Counted from the first letter of the stretch, positions 46,258 through 55,932 are shown. The stretch: DNA of 64,000 nt from Actinomadura hibisca NBRC 15177 (GCF_001552635.1 NZ_BCRO01000036.1:1-64000), one strand, 5' to 3'. The notes: generated by a model from the letters alone, not told the origin. Translations and numbers: made by a program.

Positions 46258-47379
46258 GTGGAGCCATCGCGCCCTGCAGCCTTGCCGCCGCGCACCCCGG
46301 CCGGGTCGCCGCCCGTCCCGGGCGACCGAGGCCGCCGTTCCGCCTTCCCGCGTGCCGGGACCCGCCGCCCCGCCGACCGTCCGGCCGCCCGCGCCGTTCC
46401 GCGTCCGGCCCCGCGCCCGGCCTTCCGCCCGGCCTTCCGTTCGGTCGTGGCCGCCGGCGTCCTCGCCGCCGTCACCGTGACCGTCCCGACCCTCTCCGCC
46501 GCGCCCGCGCACGCCGACCCCGACGACACCAAAGAGCTCAACTCCCAGGCGCACAAGCTCGCCGACCAGCTCGAACAGCTCACCGAGCAGTACAACGGGC
46601 TCAAGGTGAAGCTCCAGCAGTCGCAGCGGGCCGCCACGGTCGCCACCGAGAACGCCGAGCGCCAGGAGAAGTCGCTGGAGGGGCTGCGCGACAAGATCGG
46701 CAACCTGGCCGCCACCAGCTACATGCAGGGCGGCACCGACCCCACCCTGTCCTTCGTCGCCGCCCAGGACCCGCAGGCGGTGCTCGACCAGTCGGCGACC
46801 CTCACCTACTTCGCCCAGCGCGACGGCACCAAGGTCGCCGGGCTGATGCAGACGATGCAGGCCGCCCAGCGCGCCCGCCGCGCCGCCGAGGAGCGCGCCA
46901 AGCAGGTCAAGACGTTGCGGGGCCAGCTGGAGTCGCAGCGCGAGAAGGTCACCAAGACCTACGAGCAGGTGCGCGGCAAGCTGGTGAAGAAGGACCCGAC
47001 GCAGCTGGCCAAGCTGCCGGTGGTCGGCAGCGGCAAGGCCGCGCAGGCGCTGCGCCTGGCGATGACGCAGATCGGCCGCCCGTACGTGTGGGGCGCCGCC
47101 GGGCCCACCACCTTCGACTGCTCCGGGCTGATCATGTGGGCCTACGGCAAGGTCGGGGTGAGCCTGCCGCACTACACCGGCAGCCAGTGGAACGCCGGCA
47201 CCCACGTCTCCCGCGACCAGATGCAGCCGGGCGACCTGGTGTTCTTCTACTCCGACCTGCACCACGTGGGCATGTACGTGGGCGACGGGAAGATGTTGCA
47301 CGCCCCGCAGACCGGGGACGTCGTCAAGATCGCGCCGATCGGCGGCCGCCCGTTCGCCGGCGCGGTCCGGGTCGCCTGA
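46258..47379 (+). CDS. Secreted NlpC/P60 peptidoglycan endopeptidase with coiled-coil domain
   Basis: A 373-residue cell-wall hydrolase. A long basic Arg/Pro N terminus precedes the export signal (FRSVVAAGVLAAVTVTVPTLSAAPAHA, about 60-86, given in part). A coiled coil follows (about 92-245; KLADQLEQLTEQYNGLKVK), as in RipA-like enzymes, then NlpC/P60 with C288 (FDCSGLIMW), H336 and H348. It cuts the peptide stem of peptidoglycan. The GTG follows AGGAGGGGAG. It is controlled by the c-di-AMP riboswitch in its leader. Confidence 0.94.
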   Translation: MEPSRPAALPPRTPAGSPPVPGDRGRRSAFPRAGTRRPADRPAARAVPRPAPRPAFRPAFRSVVAAGVLAAVTVTVPTLSAAPAHADPDDTKELNSQAHKLADQLEQLTEQYNGLKVKLQQSQRAATVATENAERQEKSLEGLRDKIGNLAATSYMQGGTDPTLSFVAAQDPQAVLDQSATLTYFAQRDGTKVAGLMQTMQAAQRARRAAEERAKQVKTLRGQLESQREKVTKTYEQVRGKLVKKDPTQLAKLPVVGSGKAAQALRLAMTQIGRPYVWGAAGPTTFDCSGLIMWAYGKVGVSLPHYTGSQWNAGTHVSRDQMQPGDLVFFYSDLHHVGMYVGDGKMLHAPQTGDVVKIAPIGGRPFAGAVRVA

Positions 47380-47410
47380 CCGCGACGGGCCAGGCGGCGG
47401 CCGGGCCGGT

Positions 47411-47503
47411 GGCGCGCGGGGTCCGGCAGCGGACGCGCGGGGTCCGGCCGGAGCCGGTGGCGCGCGGGATCCGGTCGGGGCCGGGAGCGCGCGGGGTCTG
47501 GCC
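47411..47503. repeat. Four copies of a GC-rich direct repeat after the NlpC/P60 gene
   Basis: GGCGCGCGGGGTCCGGC and close variants occur at 47411, 47432, 47459 and 47486, spaced 21-27 bp. The copies differ at one to three bases. The 229-bp gap has no other recognisable feature. Confidence 0.6.
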
Positions 47504-47608
47504 GGTGCCGGTGAACTGCGTCCGCGGCGGCGCCTACTGCAGGGACCTACCTGCCGGGGGTGCGGCGCCGCCGCTGCGGGGTCGGACGGAGTTCGTCGGT
47601 CGGACCGG

Positions 47609-47839
47609 TCAGATGAGCTGCCTTCGGGCCGCCCACACCACGGCCTCGATAGGGGTGTTGACCTCCAGCCGGTCGCAGATCGTCCGCAGCCGTCGCCGCA
47701 GGGTCCTCGCGCTCAGCTCGAGCTTGCGTGCCGCCACATCTGCGGTGACACCGCTGGCGATCTGGGCGAGCAGCCGGATCTCCTCCTCGCTCAGCCGCGG
47801 GTCCTCGGTGCCACGCCGTACGAGTGTGGCCTGTTCCAC
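47609..47839 (-). CDS. Small LuxR/NarL-type helix-turn-helix protein without receiver domain
   Basis: A 76-residue protein that is just the DNA-binding domain: LSEEEIRLLAQIASGVTADV, AARKLELSARTLRRRLRTI, CDRLEVNTPIEAVVWAARR. The recognition helix is intact. No receiver or sensor domain is present. The GTG at 47839 is chosen because AGGGAGGA stands just before it; a longer frame to 47893 lacks such a site. It diverges from the LacI gene. Target unknown. Confidence 0.8.
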   Translation of the reverse strand: MEQATLVRRGTEDPRLSEEEIRLLAQIASGVTADVAARKLELSARTLRRRLRTICDRLEVNTPIEAVVWAARRQLI

Positions 47840-48198
47840 TCCGTCCTCCCTCGTCCGTGGTGATGACCGCGGGGATGCAGCCGTCCGCTGCACAGGTACG
47901 GGTGAGCGTCCACGGGTGAGCGTCGTCGTCGCCTGTGTTCTGTGTCGCGCGTTGGGTTGCCGGGTCCGGAGCCTTCCGGACTTAGATCATCTGGTTCCTT
48001 TGCCGTCTCACGTGCTTGGCCGGAGGTGGCCGATGGGTCGATTGCGGGGCGCCGTAGGGGAACTCCGGGTGACGATTCAGACGTTGGCCCACCGAACGCG
48101 GTCCGGATCGAGATCTCCAGCCATCCCTGCCCGTCCCTTCGCCTCGGTCTCGCCGCAACACCGCCGGGCTCCGCCGACCCGGCCGTGAACGAAGATCG

Positions 48199-48218
48199 TG
48201 AATCGTTTCAAGCTACGC
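48199..48218 (+). promoter_or_regulatory. LacI-type operator and -10 element before the lacI-family gene
   Basis: TGAATCGTTTCA (48199-48210) is a near-perfect palindrome with the central CG typical of LacI/GalR operators (TGAAAC half-sites, one mismatch). A TACGCT hexamer follows 2 bp later (48213-48218). This suggests autoregulation, with a leader of about 70 or 150 nt depending on the start codon. The rest of the 47840-48376 gap shows no gene. Confidence 0.55.
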
Positions 48219-48376
48219 TTCGGCTCGGAACGCTAGGCGGCCGGATCCGGCCCGTCAAGCGTCGATTGAGTGCTATCCGTGCTCCTATGACCACTTTCCG
48301 TGACCATGTGCGCGGGGGCCTGCCACGGGGAACTCGACAACCTGCGAAAACAGATCCGGGGCCGACGAGGAGTGCC

Positions 48377-49414
48377 TTGCCACAGAGCAGTATTCGCGAG
48401 GTCGCGAAGCGTGCCGGAGTCTCAGTTGGGACCGTTTCGAATGTCCTAAACCGGCCAGACCTCGTGGCCGAAGCGACCCGAGACCGCGTGCGCGCGGCGA
48501 TCGACGAGCTCGGATTCGTGCGCAACGAGTCCGCGCGACGGCTCCGCACGGGCCCCGACGGCCCCGACGAGCCCGAGGCGTCCGAGGGGCGCCGGTCACC
48601 GCGCGCCCGCGCGTTCGGCGTCATCGTGGAGGACCTCGCCAACCCCTACGCCACCGATGTGGCGCGCGGCGCGGAGCTGACGCTGAACGCCGCGGGCTAC
48701 GAGGCGTTCTGGCTCACCACCGACCACTCGCCCGACAAGGAGCGCCGGCTGCTGGAGCTGCTGGAGGACCAGCGCGCCACGGGCGTGGTGGTGATCCCGG
48801 TCTGCCTGAAGGCCGACGGCATCGCGCGGCTGCGCGCGGCGGGCATGTCGGTGGTGCTGCTGGACCGGGCGGGCGACCAGGTCTGCTCCGCCCAGGTCGA
48901 CCACATGGTCGGCGGTGACATCGCGGCCGCGCACCTGCTGGAGCTGGGCCGCGACGACATGGTGTTCGTGACCGGGCGGCCCGAGCCGCAGCCGTGCCTG
49001 GAGCGCCGCGACGGCGCGGCCCGCACCCTGGCCAAGGCGGGCGGCGGCGAGCTGGTCACGCTGACGCAGGAGGCGCTGACGGTCGGCGAGGGGCGGGCGG
49101 CCGCGCACCGGGTGCTGGCGCTGTCGCCGGTGCCGACGGGTGTGTTCTGCGCCAACGACCTGCTGGCCGTCGGGCTGGTCAACGAGCTGATCCGGCTGGG
49201 CGTGCGGGTGCCCGAGGACATCGCGGTGATCGGTTACGACGACATCGAGCTGGCCGCCGGCGCCGCGGTGCCGCTCACGACGATCCGGCAACCGCGCCGC
49301 GAGCTGGGCATGGAGGCGGCCGAGCTGGCGCTCGCCGAGACGGCCGAGGGGGCGCGGCACGAGCACCGCCAGATCATCCTGGCCCCGGAACTGGTGATCC
49401 GCGAGTCGGCCTGA
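48377..49414 (+). CDS. LacI-family transcriptional regulator
   Basis: A 345-residue regulator. The N-terminal HTH reads SIREVAKRAGVSVGTVSNVLNRP with the hinge helix further on, then a periplasmic-binding-protein-like ligand domain (AFGVIVEDLANPYATDVARGAE; VIGYDDIELAAGAAVPLTTIRQP). The TTG start is chosen because GAGGAG stands 4 nt before it and it places the HTH at the terminus; an ATG at 48287 would add 30 residues. A roughly 30-residue Asp/Pro/Glu-rich insert (GPDGPDEPEASEGRR) follows the HTH. The ligand is probably a sugar; targets are unknown. Confidence 0.9.
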   Translation: MPQSSIREVAKRAGVSVGTVSNVLNRPDLVAEATRDRVRAAIDELGFVRNESARRLRTGPDGPDEPEASEGRRSPRARAFGVIVEDLANPYATDVARGAELTLNAAGYEAFWLTTDHSPDKERRLLELLEDQRATGVVVIPVCLKADGIARLRAAGMSVVLLDRAGDQVCSAQVDHMVGGDIAAAHLLELGRDDMVFVTGRPEPQPCLERRDGAARTLAKAGGGELVTLTQEALTVGEGRAAAHRVLALSPVPTGVFCANDLLAVGLVNELIRLGVRVPEDIAVIGYDDIELAAGAAVPLTTIRQPRRELGMEAAELALAETAEGARHEHRQIILAPELVIRESA

Positions 49415-49464
49415 ACGCGCCCGAGCGGCGTCGGACGGTTCCGGGGCGCGCCCGGCCACGCCCC

Positions 49465-49616
49465 GGAAACGCCTGAGCGCGCCTGAGACGCGTCTGAGAA
49501 TTCCAGAGACACCTGTGTGTGCCTGAGCGCACCCGAAGGCGCCTGTGCGTATCTGGGGCGCGCCTGAGCGTGCCCGGAGGCGTCTGTACGTGTCCGAACC
49601 GCGTCCGAGCGTGCCC
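49465..49616. repeat. Degenerate 14-16 bp repeat tract after the lacI-family gene
   Basis: Variants of GCGCCTGAGCGCGCC (GCCTGAGACGCGTC, GTGCCTGAGCGCACC, GCGCCTGAGCGTGCC, GCGTCCGAGCGTGCC) follow one another for about 150 bp. It ends at the lysS terminator. It is not coding. Confidence 0.55.
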
Positions 49617-49649
49617 GCGGGCGGCCCCCGGTCCCGGGAGGCCGCCCGC
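49617..49649 (-). terminator. lysS terminator
   Basis: GCGGGCGGCC (49617-49626) pairs with GGCCGCCCGC (49640-49649), with a further CCCGG/CCGGG stem inside. It begins 7 nt after the lysS stop. Confidence 0.75.
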
Positions 49650-49656
49650 GCCGTGC

Positions 49657-51147
49657 CTACTCCGGCTTGACGAGCGGGAACAGGATCGTCTCCCGGATGC
49701 CCTTGCCGGTGAAGGCCATGATCATCCGGTCGATGCCCGCGCCCATGCCGCCGGTCGGCGGCATCGCGTACTCCAGCGCCCGCAGGAAGTCCTCGTCCAG
49801 CTGCATCGCCTCGGGATCGCCCCCGGCCGCCAGCAGCGACTGCTCGGTGAGGCGGCGGCGCTGCTCGATCGGGTCGACCAGCTCCGAGTAGGCGGTGCCC
49901 AGCTCGGTGCCGAAGCCGATCAGGTCCCACTTCTCGGTCAGCAGCGGCTCGTCGCGGTGCTGGCGGGTCAGCGGGGAGGTCTCCAGCGGGTAGTCCATGA
50001 CGAACGTCGGCTGGACCAGCGTGTGCTCGATCAGCTCCTCGAAGATCTCCTGGACGAGCTTGCCCTGCCCCCACTTGGGGTCCCAGTGGACGTCGCGCGC
50101 GTCGGCGAGCTTGCGCACGGCCTCGATCGGGGTGTGCGGGGTGATCTCCTCGCCCAGCTTCTCCGACACCGACCCGTACAGCGTGATGCGCGGCCACCGC
50201 GCGAGCCCGAGGTCGACCTCCCGGTCGCCGTGCACCACCACGCTGGTGCCCAGCGCCGCCTGCACGGCCTTCTGGTACATGCGCTGGGTGAGGTCGGCCA
50301 TGTCGTTGTAGTCGAGGTAGGTGCCGTACGCCTCCAGCATCGTGAACTCCGGGTTGTGCGTGGAGTCCGCGCCCTCGTTCCGGAAGTTCCGGTTGATCTC
50401 GAAGACCTTCTCGATGCCGCCGACGACGAGCCGCTTGAGGTACAGCTCGATCGCGATCCGCAGGTACAGGTCCATGTCGTAGGCGTTGATGTGCGTCTGG
50501 AACGGCCGCGCCGCCGCCCCGCCGTGGATCGGCTGGAGCATGGGCGTCTCGACTTCGAGATAGCCCTCCTCGTGCCAGAAGTCGCGCACCGCGCGCACGG
50601 TCGCGCTGCGGACGTGCGCCATCTTGCGCGCCTCGTCGTTGACGATGAGGTCCACGTAGCGCTGGCGGACCCGCGCCTCGGGGTCGGTGAGCCCGGCGTG
50701 CTTGTCGGGCAGCGGCCGCAGGCACTTGGCGGTGATCGCGTACCGGTCGGCCATGATCGACAGCTCGCCGCGCCGGGAGGTGATCACCTCGCCCTCGACG
50801 CCGATGTGGTCGCCGAGGTCCACGTCGCGCTTCCAGGCGTCCAACTGCTCCTGGCCGACGTTGGCGAGCGACAGCATGACCTGGATGTCGCCGGAGCCGT
50901 CGCGGATGGTGGCGAAGCACAGCTTGCCGGTGTTGCGGATGAGCATGACGCGCCCGGTGACGCCGACCTTCTCGCCCGTCTCGGTGCCCGGCTCCAGGTC
51001 CGGGTGTTTCTCCCGGACCTCGGCGATGGTCGCGGTGCGCGGGAAGGTCACCGGGTACGGGTCGATGCCGCTCTCGCGGAGGCGGTCGAGCTTCTCCCGG
51101 CGCACACGCATCTGCTCCGGGAGGTCGTCGTAGGTCTCGTCACTCAC
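49657..51147 (-). CDS. lysS: Lysyl-tRNA synthetase (class II)
   Basis: Charges tRNA-Lys. The 496-residue product has an OB-fold anticodon domain (about 60-170; GRVMLIRNTGKLCFATIRDG) and a class II catalytic core with motif 2 FRNEGADSTHNPEFTMLEAY and motif 3 GGMGAGIDRMIM. The segment before motif 3 reads FGTELGTAYSELVDP, slightly different from the usual GREIANAFSEL. It is the last gene of a minus-strand run with coaX, nadC and nadB, 65 nt after coaX. Confidence 0.95.
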   Translation of the reverse strand: MSDETYDDLPEQMRVRREKLDRLRESGIDPYPVTFPRTATIAEVREKHPDLEPGTETGEKVGVTGRVMLIRNTGKLCFATIRDGSGDIQVMLSLANVGQEQLDAWKRDVDLGDHIGVEGEVITSRRGELSIMADRYAITAKCLRPLPDKHAGLTDPEARVRQRYVDLIVNDEARKMAHVRSATVRAVRDFWHEEGYLEVETPMLQPIHGGAAARPFQTHINAYDMDLYLRIAIELYLKRLVVGGIEKVFEINRNFRNEGADSTHNPEFTMLEAYGTYLDYNDMADLTQRMYQKAVQAALGTSVVVHGDREVDLGLARWPRITLYGSVSEKLGEEITPHTPIEAVRKLADARDVHWDPKWGQGKLVQEIFEELIEHTLVQPTFVMDYPLETSPLTRQHRDEPLLTEKWDLIGFGTELGTAYSELVDPIEQRRRLTEQSLLAAGGDPEAMQLDEDFLRALEYAMPPTGGMGAGIDRMIMAFTGKGIRETILFPLVKPE

Positions 51148-51212
51148 CCGCTAAGGCTATCGACCCGCTCCGGTGCCCGGGGAACGAGTCGCCGAGAGCG
51201 GGGCCGGGCGCG

Positions 51213-51992
51213 TCAGGTGTTGCGCTGGTAGATCAGGCGCAGGCCGACCAGGGTCAGCCAGGGCTCGAACTCGTCGATGCTGCGCGACTCCTCCAGCACC
51301 AGCGGGGCGAGGCCGCCGGTGGCGATCACCGTGACCTCCTCCGGCTCGGTGGCCAGCTCCTCCGACATGCGCTCCACGATGCCGTCCACCTGGCCCGCGA
51401 AGCCGAAGATGATGCCGGACTGGAGGGCCTCGACGGTGTTCTTGGCGATCACGTTGCGCGGCCGGACCAGCTCGATCTTGTGGAGCTGGGCGCCGCGCAC
51501 CGACAGCGCGTCGATGGAGATCTCGATGCCGGGGGCGATCGCGCCGCCCACGTACTCGCCCTTGGCCGAGACGGCGTCGAAGGTGGTGGCGGTGCCGAAG
51601 TCCACCACGATCGCCGGGCCGCCGTGCAGGTGCACGGCGGCCAGCGCGTTCACGATGCGGTCGGCGCCGACCTCCTTGGGGTTGTCCATGCGGACCGGGA
51701 CGCCGGTCTTGACGCCGGGCTCGACGATCACGGCGGGGACGTCGCCGTAGTAGCGCCGGCACATCTCCCGCATCTCGTGCAGGACCGACGGGACGGTCGA
51801 GCACAGCGCGATGCCGCTGATGTCGGTCTCGGCCAGCAGCGGGCTCTGCTGGACCAGGCCCTGGAGGACCACGGCGATCTCGTCGGCGGTGCGCCGGGGG
51901 TCGGTGTTGATCCGCCAGTGCTCGATGACCTCCTCGCCCTCGAACAGGCCGAGGACGGTGTGGGTGTTACCGACGTCGATGGTGAGCAGCAT
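51213..51992 (-). CDS. coaX: Type III pantothenate kinase
   Basis: Phosphorylates pantothenate, the first step of coenzyme A synthesis, and is not inhibited by CoA. The 259-residue protein has the N-terminal phosphate loop DVGNTHTVLGLF (about 6-17), the GADRIVNALAA block and DFGTATTFDAV. The product of panC (encoded 3 kb upstream) is its substrate. It starts at ATG, 14 nt from the nadC stop. Confidence 0.96.
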   Translation of the reverse strand: MLLTIDVGNTHTVLGLFEGEEVIEHWRINTDPRRTADEIAVVLQGLVQQSPLLAETDISGIALCSTVPSVLHEMREMCRRYYGDVPAVIVEPGVKTGVPVRMDNPKEVGADRIVNALAAVHLHGGPAIVVDFGTATTFDAVSAKGEYVGGAIAPGIEISIDALSVRGAQLHKIELVRPRNVIAKNTVEALQSGIIFGFAGQVDGIVERMSEELATEPEEVTVIATGGLAPLVLEESRSIDEFEPWLTLVGLRLIYQRNT

Positions 51993-52006
51993 CAGGTCCC
52001 CGCTGG

Positions 52007-52864
52007 TCAGGAGAAGTCAAGGCCGATGTCGAACACGCGCGCCGAGTGGGTCAGCGCACCTACTGCAAGGTAGTCCACACCGGTCACGGCGACATCTCGG
52101 GCCCGGTCCAAGGACAGGCCGCCGCTGGCCTCCAGCTCGGCGCGGTCCCCGGCGAGCCGCACCGCCTCGGCCATGTCGGCGTCGTCCATGTTGTCCAGCA
52201 GGATGCTGGTCGCGCCGACCGCCAGAGCCTCTTCCACCTGCGGCAACGTGTCGCACTCGACCTGGATGTGCAGGTCGGGGTGGGCCGCCCGGATCGCCTG
52301 GTACGCCTTGGTGACCGACCCGGCCGCCGCCACGTGGTTGTCCTTGATCAACGCGGAGTCGTGCAGGCCCATCCGGTGGTTGACGCCGCCGCCGCAGCGC
52401 ACCGCGTACTTCTGGAGGGCGCGCAGGCCCGGCAGGGTCTTGCGGCTGTCGCGCACGCGCGCCTTGGTGCCCGCCATCGCGTCCTGCCAGCGGCGGGTCG
52501 CGGTCGCGACGCCGGACAGGTGGGTGAGCAGGTTGAGGGCGATCCGCTCGGCGCGCAGCACCGCGCGGGTCGGGCCCGTCACGGTGATCAGGACGTCGCC
52601 GGCGCGCACCCGGTCCCCGTCGGCGACCCCGGCCTCGTAGTCGATCCCCAGCAGCTCGAAGACGACCTCGGCGACCGGGACGCCCGCGATGACGCCGTCC
52701 TCGCGGGCCGTGAAGTCCCCGCGCGAGGTCTCGTCCGGGCCGAAGATGGGCTCGCTGGTGACGTCGGTGTCGCCGTCCTCGGCCAGCGCGACCCGCACGA
52801 CGTTCTCCACAGCCTGTGGATCGAGCCCGGCCTCGCGCAGCCGGTCCTGGAGTTCGGGTGTCAT
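52007..52864 (-). CDS. nadC: Nicotinate-nucleotide pyrophosphorylase (quinolinate phosphoribosyltransferase)
   Basis: Converts quinolinate and PRPP to nicotinate mononucleotide, third step of de novo NAD synthesis. The 285-residue product has VRDSRKTLPGLRALQKYAV (substrate-binding Arg/Lys), GGGVNHRMGLHDSALIKDNH, and the C-terminal EASGGLSLDRAR loop. Its ATG overlaps the nadB stop (ATGA). nadA is not in the window. Confidence 0.97.
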   Translation of the reverse strand: MTPELQDRLREAGLDPQAVENVVRVALAEDGDTDVTSEPIFGPDETSRGDFTAREDGVIAGVPVAEVVFELLGIDYEAGVADGDRVRAGDVLITVTGPTRAVLRAERIALNLLTHLSGVATATRRWQDAMAGTKARVRDSRKTLPGLRALQKYAVRCGGGVNHRMGLHDSALIKDNHVAAAGSVTKAYQAIRAAHPDLHIQVECDTLPQVEEALAVGATSILLDNMDDADMAEAVRLAGDRAELEASGGLSLDRARDVAVTGVDYLAVGALTHSARVFDIGLDFS

Positions 52865-54486
52865 GCCATCTCCTCGAAGTGGGTCGTCAGCTCCCCGCCG
52901 TCCAGGCGGGTGACCAGGTGGCCGCGCCAGGCGGCGTCGTCGCGGTCGGGGTGGTCGGCGCGCCAGTGGCTGCCGCGGGTCTCGGTGCGCCGCCGCGCCG
53001 CCGCGACGATCGCGGAGGCGACCAGGTGCAGGTTGGCGGTCTCCCAGGCCGCCACGCCAGGCTCGGCGTCGCCGCCCAGGGCCGCCAGCTCGCGTTCGGC
53101 GGTGGCCAGGCCGTCGGCGTCGCGCAACACGCCGGTGTACGCCGTCATGATCCGCTGGATCTCGCCGCGCGCGGCCGGGTCCGGCAGCGTCCCGGGGACG
53201 GCGGCCAGGTCGGCTTCCGGGATCTCCGGGAGGGGTTCCGCGCCGATCGCCGCCGCGATCCGCTCGGCGAACACCAGGCCCTCCAGCAGCGAGTTGGACG
53301 CCAGCCGGTTCGCGCCGTGCACGCCGGTGCAGGCGACCTCGCCGCACGCGTACAGGCCGGGGACCGAGGTGCGGCCGTCCAGGTCGGTCCGCACGCCGCC
53401 GCTGGCGTAGTGGGCGGCGGGCAGGACGGGGATCAGGTCGGTGACCGGGTCGATGCCGTGGTCGCGGCAGGCCGCCAGGATCGTCGGGAAGCGCCGTTCC
53501 CACATGTCCGCGCCGAAGTGCCGGGCGTCCAGGTACATGCAGGGCTCGCCGGTCTCCCGCATCCGGTTCATGATCCCCTTGGCGACGATGTCGCGCGGGG
53601 CCAGCTCGGCGAGCTCGTGGCGGCCGACCATGAAGCGCTCGCCGGAGCCGTCCACCAGGTACGCGCCCTCGCCCCGGACGGCCTCCGACACCAGCGGCTG
53701 CCGCCCGCGTGCGCCCGGTCCCAGCCACAACACGGTCGGATGGAACTGCACGAACTCCAGGTCGCTCACCTCGGCCCCGGCGCGCAGCGCCAGCGCCACC
53801 CCGTCGCCGGTGGAGACGTCGGGGTTGGTGGTGGCCGAGAACACCTGGCCGAGGCCGCCGGTGGCCAGCACGACGGCGGGCGCGCGCACGGCCCCGACGC
53901 CGCCCGGCTGGCCCTCGCCCATCACGTGGAGCGTGACACCGGCGGCGCGGCCCGCGCCGTCTTTGAGCAGGTCCAGCACCAGGGCGTGCTCGATGACCTC
54001 GATCCCGGTCTCCTTGAGCGCCGCCCGCAGCGCCCGGCTGATCTCCGCGCCGGTGGCGTCGCCGCCCGCGTGCGCGATGCGCCGCCGGTGGTGGCCGCCC
54101 TCGCGGGTCAGCGAGATCTCCCCCGACGCGGCGAGGTCGAAGCGCGCGCCGAGGTCGACCAGCCGCCGCACCGCGTCCGGGCCCTCGGTGACCAGCACGC
54201 GGACGGCGGCCTCGTCGCACACCCCGACCCCGGCCGTCAGGGTGTCGGCGAGGTGGTCGGCGGGGCTGTCGTCGGCGTCGAGCGCGGCGGCGATCCCGCC
54301 CTGCGCCCAGCGGGTGGACCCGGCGTCCAGCAGCGCCTTGGTGACCAGCAGCACGCGGCCGTGGGCGCGGCAGCGCAGGGCGGCGACCAGGCCCGCGATG
54401 CCGGAGCCGATCACGACCACGTCGGCGTCGGCGGTCCAGCCGGGCGCGGGGGCGGCGAGCGCCCGGGGGGTGGGTCGAGGGGCCAT
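52861..54486 (-). CDS. nadB: L-aspartate oxidase
   Basis: FAD enzyme that oxidises L-aspartate to iminoaspartate, first step of NAD synthesis. The 541-residue product has the FAD-binding GSGIAGLVAALRC (27-39), STRWAQGGIAAAL, EFVQFHPTVLW with the catalytic region, and GEVACTGVHGANRLASNSLLEGLVF. The C-terminal helical domain is complete. It is coupled to nadC. NadA, which uses its unstable product, is encoded elsewhere. Confidence 0.96.
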   Translation of the reverse strand: MAPRPTPRALAAPAPGWTADADVVVIGSGIAGLVAALRCRAHGRVLLVTKALLDAGSTRWAQGGIAAALDADDSPADHLADTLTAGVGVCDEAAVRVLVTEGPDAVRRLVDLGARFDLAASGEISLTREGGHHRRRIAHAGGDATGAEISRALRAALKETGIEVIEHALVLDLLKDGAGRAAGVTLHVMGEGQPGGVGAVRAPAVVLATGGLGQVFSATTNPDVSTGDGVALALRAGAEVSDLEFVQFHPTVLWLGPGARGRQPLVSEAVRGEGAYLVDGSGERFMVGRHELAELAPRDIVAKGIMNRMRETGEPCMYLDARHFGADMWERRFPTILAACRDHGIDPVTDLIPVLPAAHYASGGVRTDLDGRTSVPGLYACGEVACTGVHGANRLASNSLLEGLVFAERIAAAIGAEPLPEIPEADLAAVPGTLPDPAARGEIQRIMTAYTGVLRDADGLATAERELAALGGDAEPGVAAWETANLHLVASAIVAAARRRTETRGSHWRADHPDRDDAAWRGHLVTRLDGGELTTHFEEMA

Positions 54487-54567
54487 GTGCCCTCCTCCGG
54501 AGGAGTTGTTCTCGTCATTGTGACATTAACCCCCGGATGCTCCCGACACGGGTCCCCGCACAAGCGA

Positions 54568-54598
54568 CGGCCGCCCACCCCTGAGGGGTGGACGGCCG
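54568..54598 (-). terminator. Terminator after panD
   Basis: CGGCCGCCCACCCC (54568-54581) pairs at 13 of 14 positions with GGGGTGGACGGCCG (54585-54598), 14 nt after the panD stop. It separates the pan genes from nadB. Confidence 0.8.
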
Positions 54599-54612
54599 CA
54601 GGAAGGAGCAGG

Positions 54613-55029
54613 TCAGCCGTGCACCAGGTCGCCGCGCGCGTCCTTGGTGCCGGGCACCGGCTCGGCCGGGTCGGTGCCCAGCGAGATGATCTTGTTGTCC
54701 CGGTCCACGTGCACCACGGTCGGCACGAACTCGCGCGCCTCGGCGTCGCTGAGCTGGGCGTAGCTGATGATGATGACCAGGTCGCCGGGGGCCACCAAGC
54801 GGGCGGCCGCGCCGTTGATGCCGATCACGCCCGAGCCGCGCTCGCCGGCGATCAGGTAGGTCTCCAGCCGCGCGCCGTTGTCGATGTCCACGATGTGCAC
54901 CTGCTCGCCCGGCAGCAGGTCGGCGGCCTCCAGCAGGTCCTGGTCGATGGTCAGCGACCCCACGTAGTGCAGGTCGGCCTGGGTGACCGTGGCGCGGTGG
55001 ATCTTGCTCTTGAACATGGTCCGCATCAT
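54613..55029 (-). CDS. panD: Aspartate 1-decarboxylase
   Basis: Makes beta-alanine from aspartate for pantothenate synthesis. The 138-residue proenzyme cleaves itself between G24 and S25 (HYVGSLTID) to give the pyruvoyl group. [19 protein letters not shown] and [11 protein letters not shown] are typical. Two adjacent ATG codons open the gene; the first is 7 nt from GGAGAG. It follows panC by 35 nt. Confidence 0.97.
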   Translation of the reverse strand: MMRTMFKSKIHRATVTQADLHYVGSLTIDQDLLEAADLLPGEQVHIVDIDNGARLETYLIAGERGSGVIGINGAAARLVAPGDLVIIISYAQLSDAEAREFVPTVVHVDRDNKIISLGTDPAEPVPGTKDARGDLVHG

Positions 55030-55064
55030 GGGCGCTCTCCTTGAGGGGGGTCTCGTGCCGGCGG

Positions 55065-55919
55065 CTACGAGCCGAACTGCACCGGGAGGTTGTCGATCAG
55101 ATGGGTGGTCCCGACCCGGCCCGCCACGGCGAGCACGGCCGGGCCGGTGTGCCCGGCCGCCACCTCGGTGAAGGTCGCCGGGTCCACCAGGACCAGGTAG
55201 TCCAGCGCGAGCGGCGGCTCGGCGGAGGCGGCCTTGTCCAGGACCGCGCGCGCCGCCCCGACCACCGCGGCCGGGCCGCCGGCGGCCGCGTCCGCGCCCG
55301 CCTGCAACGCCTGCGACAGCGCCACGGCGGTGCGCCGCTCGTCGCCGGACAGGTAGCGGTTGCGGCTGGACAGGGCCAGGCCGTCCAGCTCGCGGACGGT
55401 GGGCCCGCCGACGATCTCGACCGGGACGTTCAGGTCGGCGACCATGCGGCGGATCATCGCCAGCTGCTGGGCGTCCTTCTCTCCGAAGACCGCGATATCG
55501 GGGTTCACCAGATGGAACAACTTCAGCACGACGGTCAACATTCCGTCGAAGTGTCCAGGCCGCGTCCGCCCCTCGACCCGCTCCCCCATCGGCCCGGCCT
55601 GCACCGTGACCTGCGGCCGGTCGGGGTACATCACCTCGACGGTCGGCGCGAACACCACGTCCACGCCCTCGGCCGCGCACGCCTCGATGTCGGCGGCGAA
55701 GGTGCGGGGGTAGCGGTCCAGGTCCTCGCCCGCACCGAACTGGAGCGGATTGACGAAGACGCTCACCGCGACGGCGTCGGCCAGCTGCCGCGCCTTGCGG
55801 ATCAGCGAGCGGTGCCCCTCGTGCAGGGCCCCCATGGTCGGCACCAGCGCCAGGGTCCCCCCGACCCCGGCGCGGACCGCCGCGAGCTCCTCGCGGGTCT
55901 GGGCGATGACGGGCGTCAT
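55065..55919 (-). CDS. panC: Pantothenate synthetase
   Basis: ATP-dependent joining of pantoate and beta-alanine. The 284-residue protein has the nucleotidyltransferase motifs [10 protein letters not shown] (about 28-37), [30 protein letters not shown] and [10 protein letters not shown]. It stands between the DUF2520 gene (13 nt upstream) and panD, so precursor supply and condensation are encoded together. Confidence 0.97.
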   Translation of the reverse strand: MTPVIAQTREELAAVRAGVGGTLALVPTMGALHEGHRSLIRKARQLADAVAVSVFVNPLQFGAGEDLDRYPRTFAADIEACAAEGVDVVFAPTVEVMYPDRPQVTVQAGPMGERVEGRTRPGHFDGMLTVVLKLFHLVNPDIAVFGEKDAQQLAMIRRMVADLNVPVEIVGGPTVRELDGLALSSRNRYLSGDERRTAVALSQALQAGADAAAGGPAAVVGAARAVLDKAASAEPPLALDYLVLVDPATFTEVAAGHTGPAVLAVAGRVGTTHLIDNLPVQFGS

Positions 55920-55932
55920 GCATCCTCCTCGG

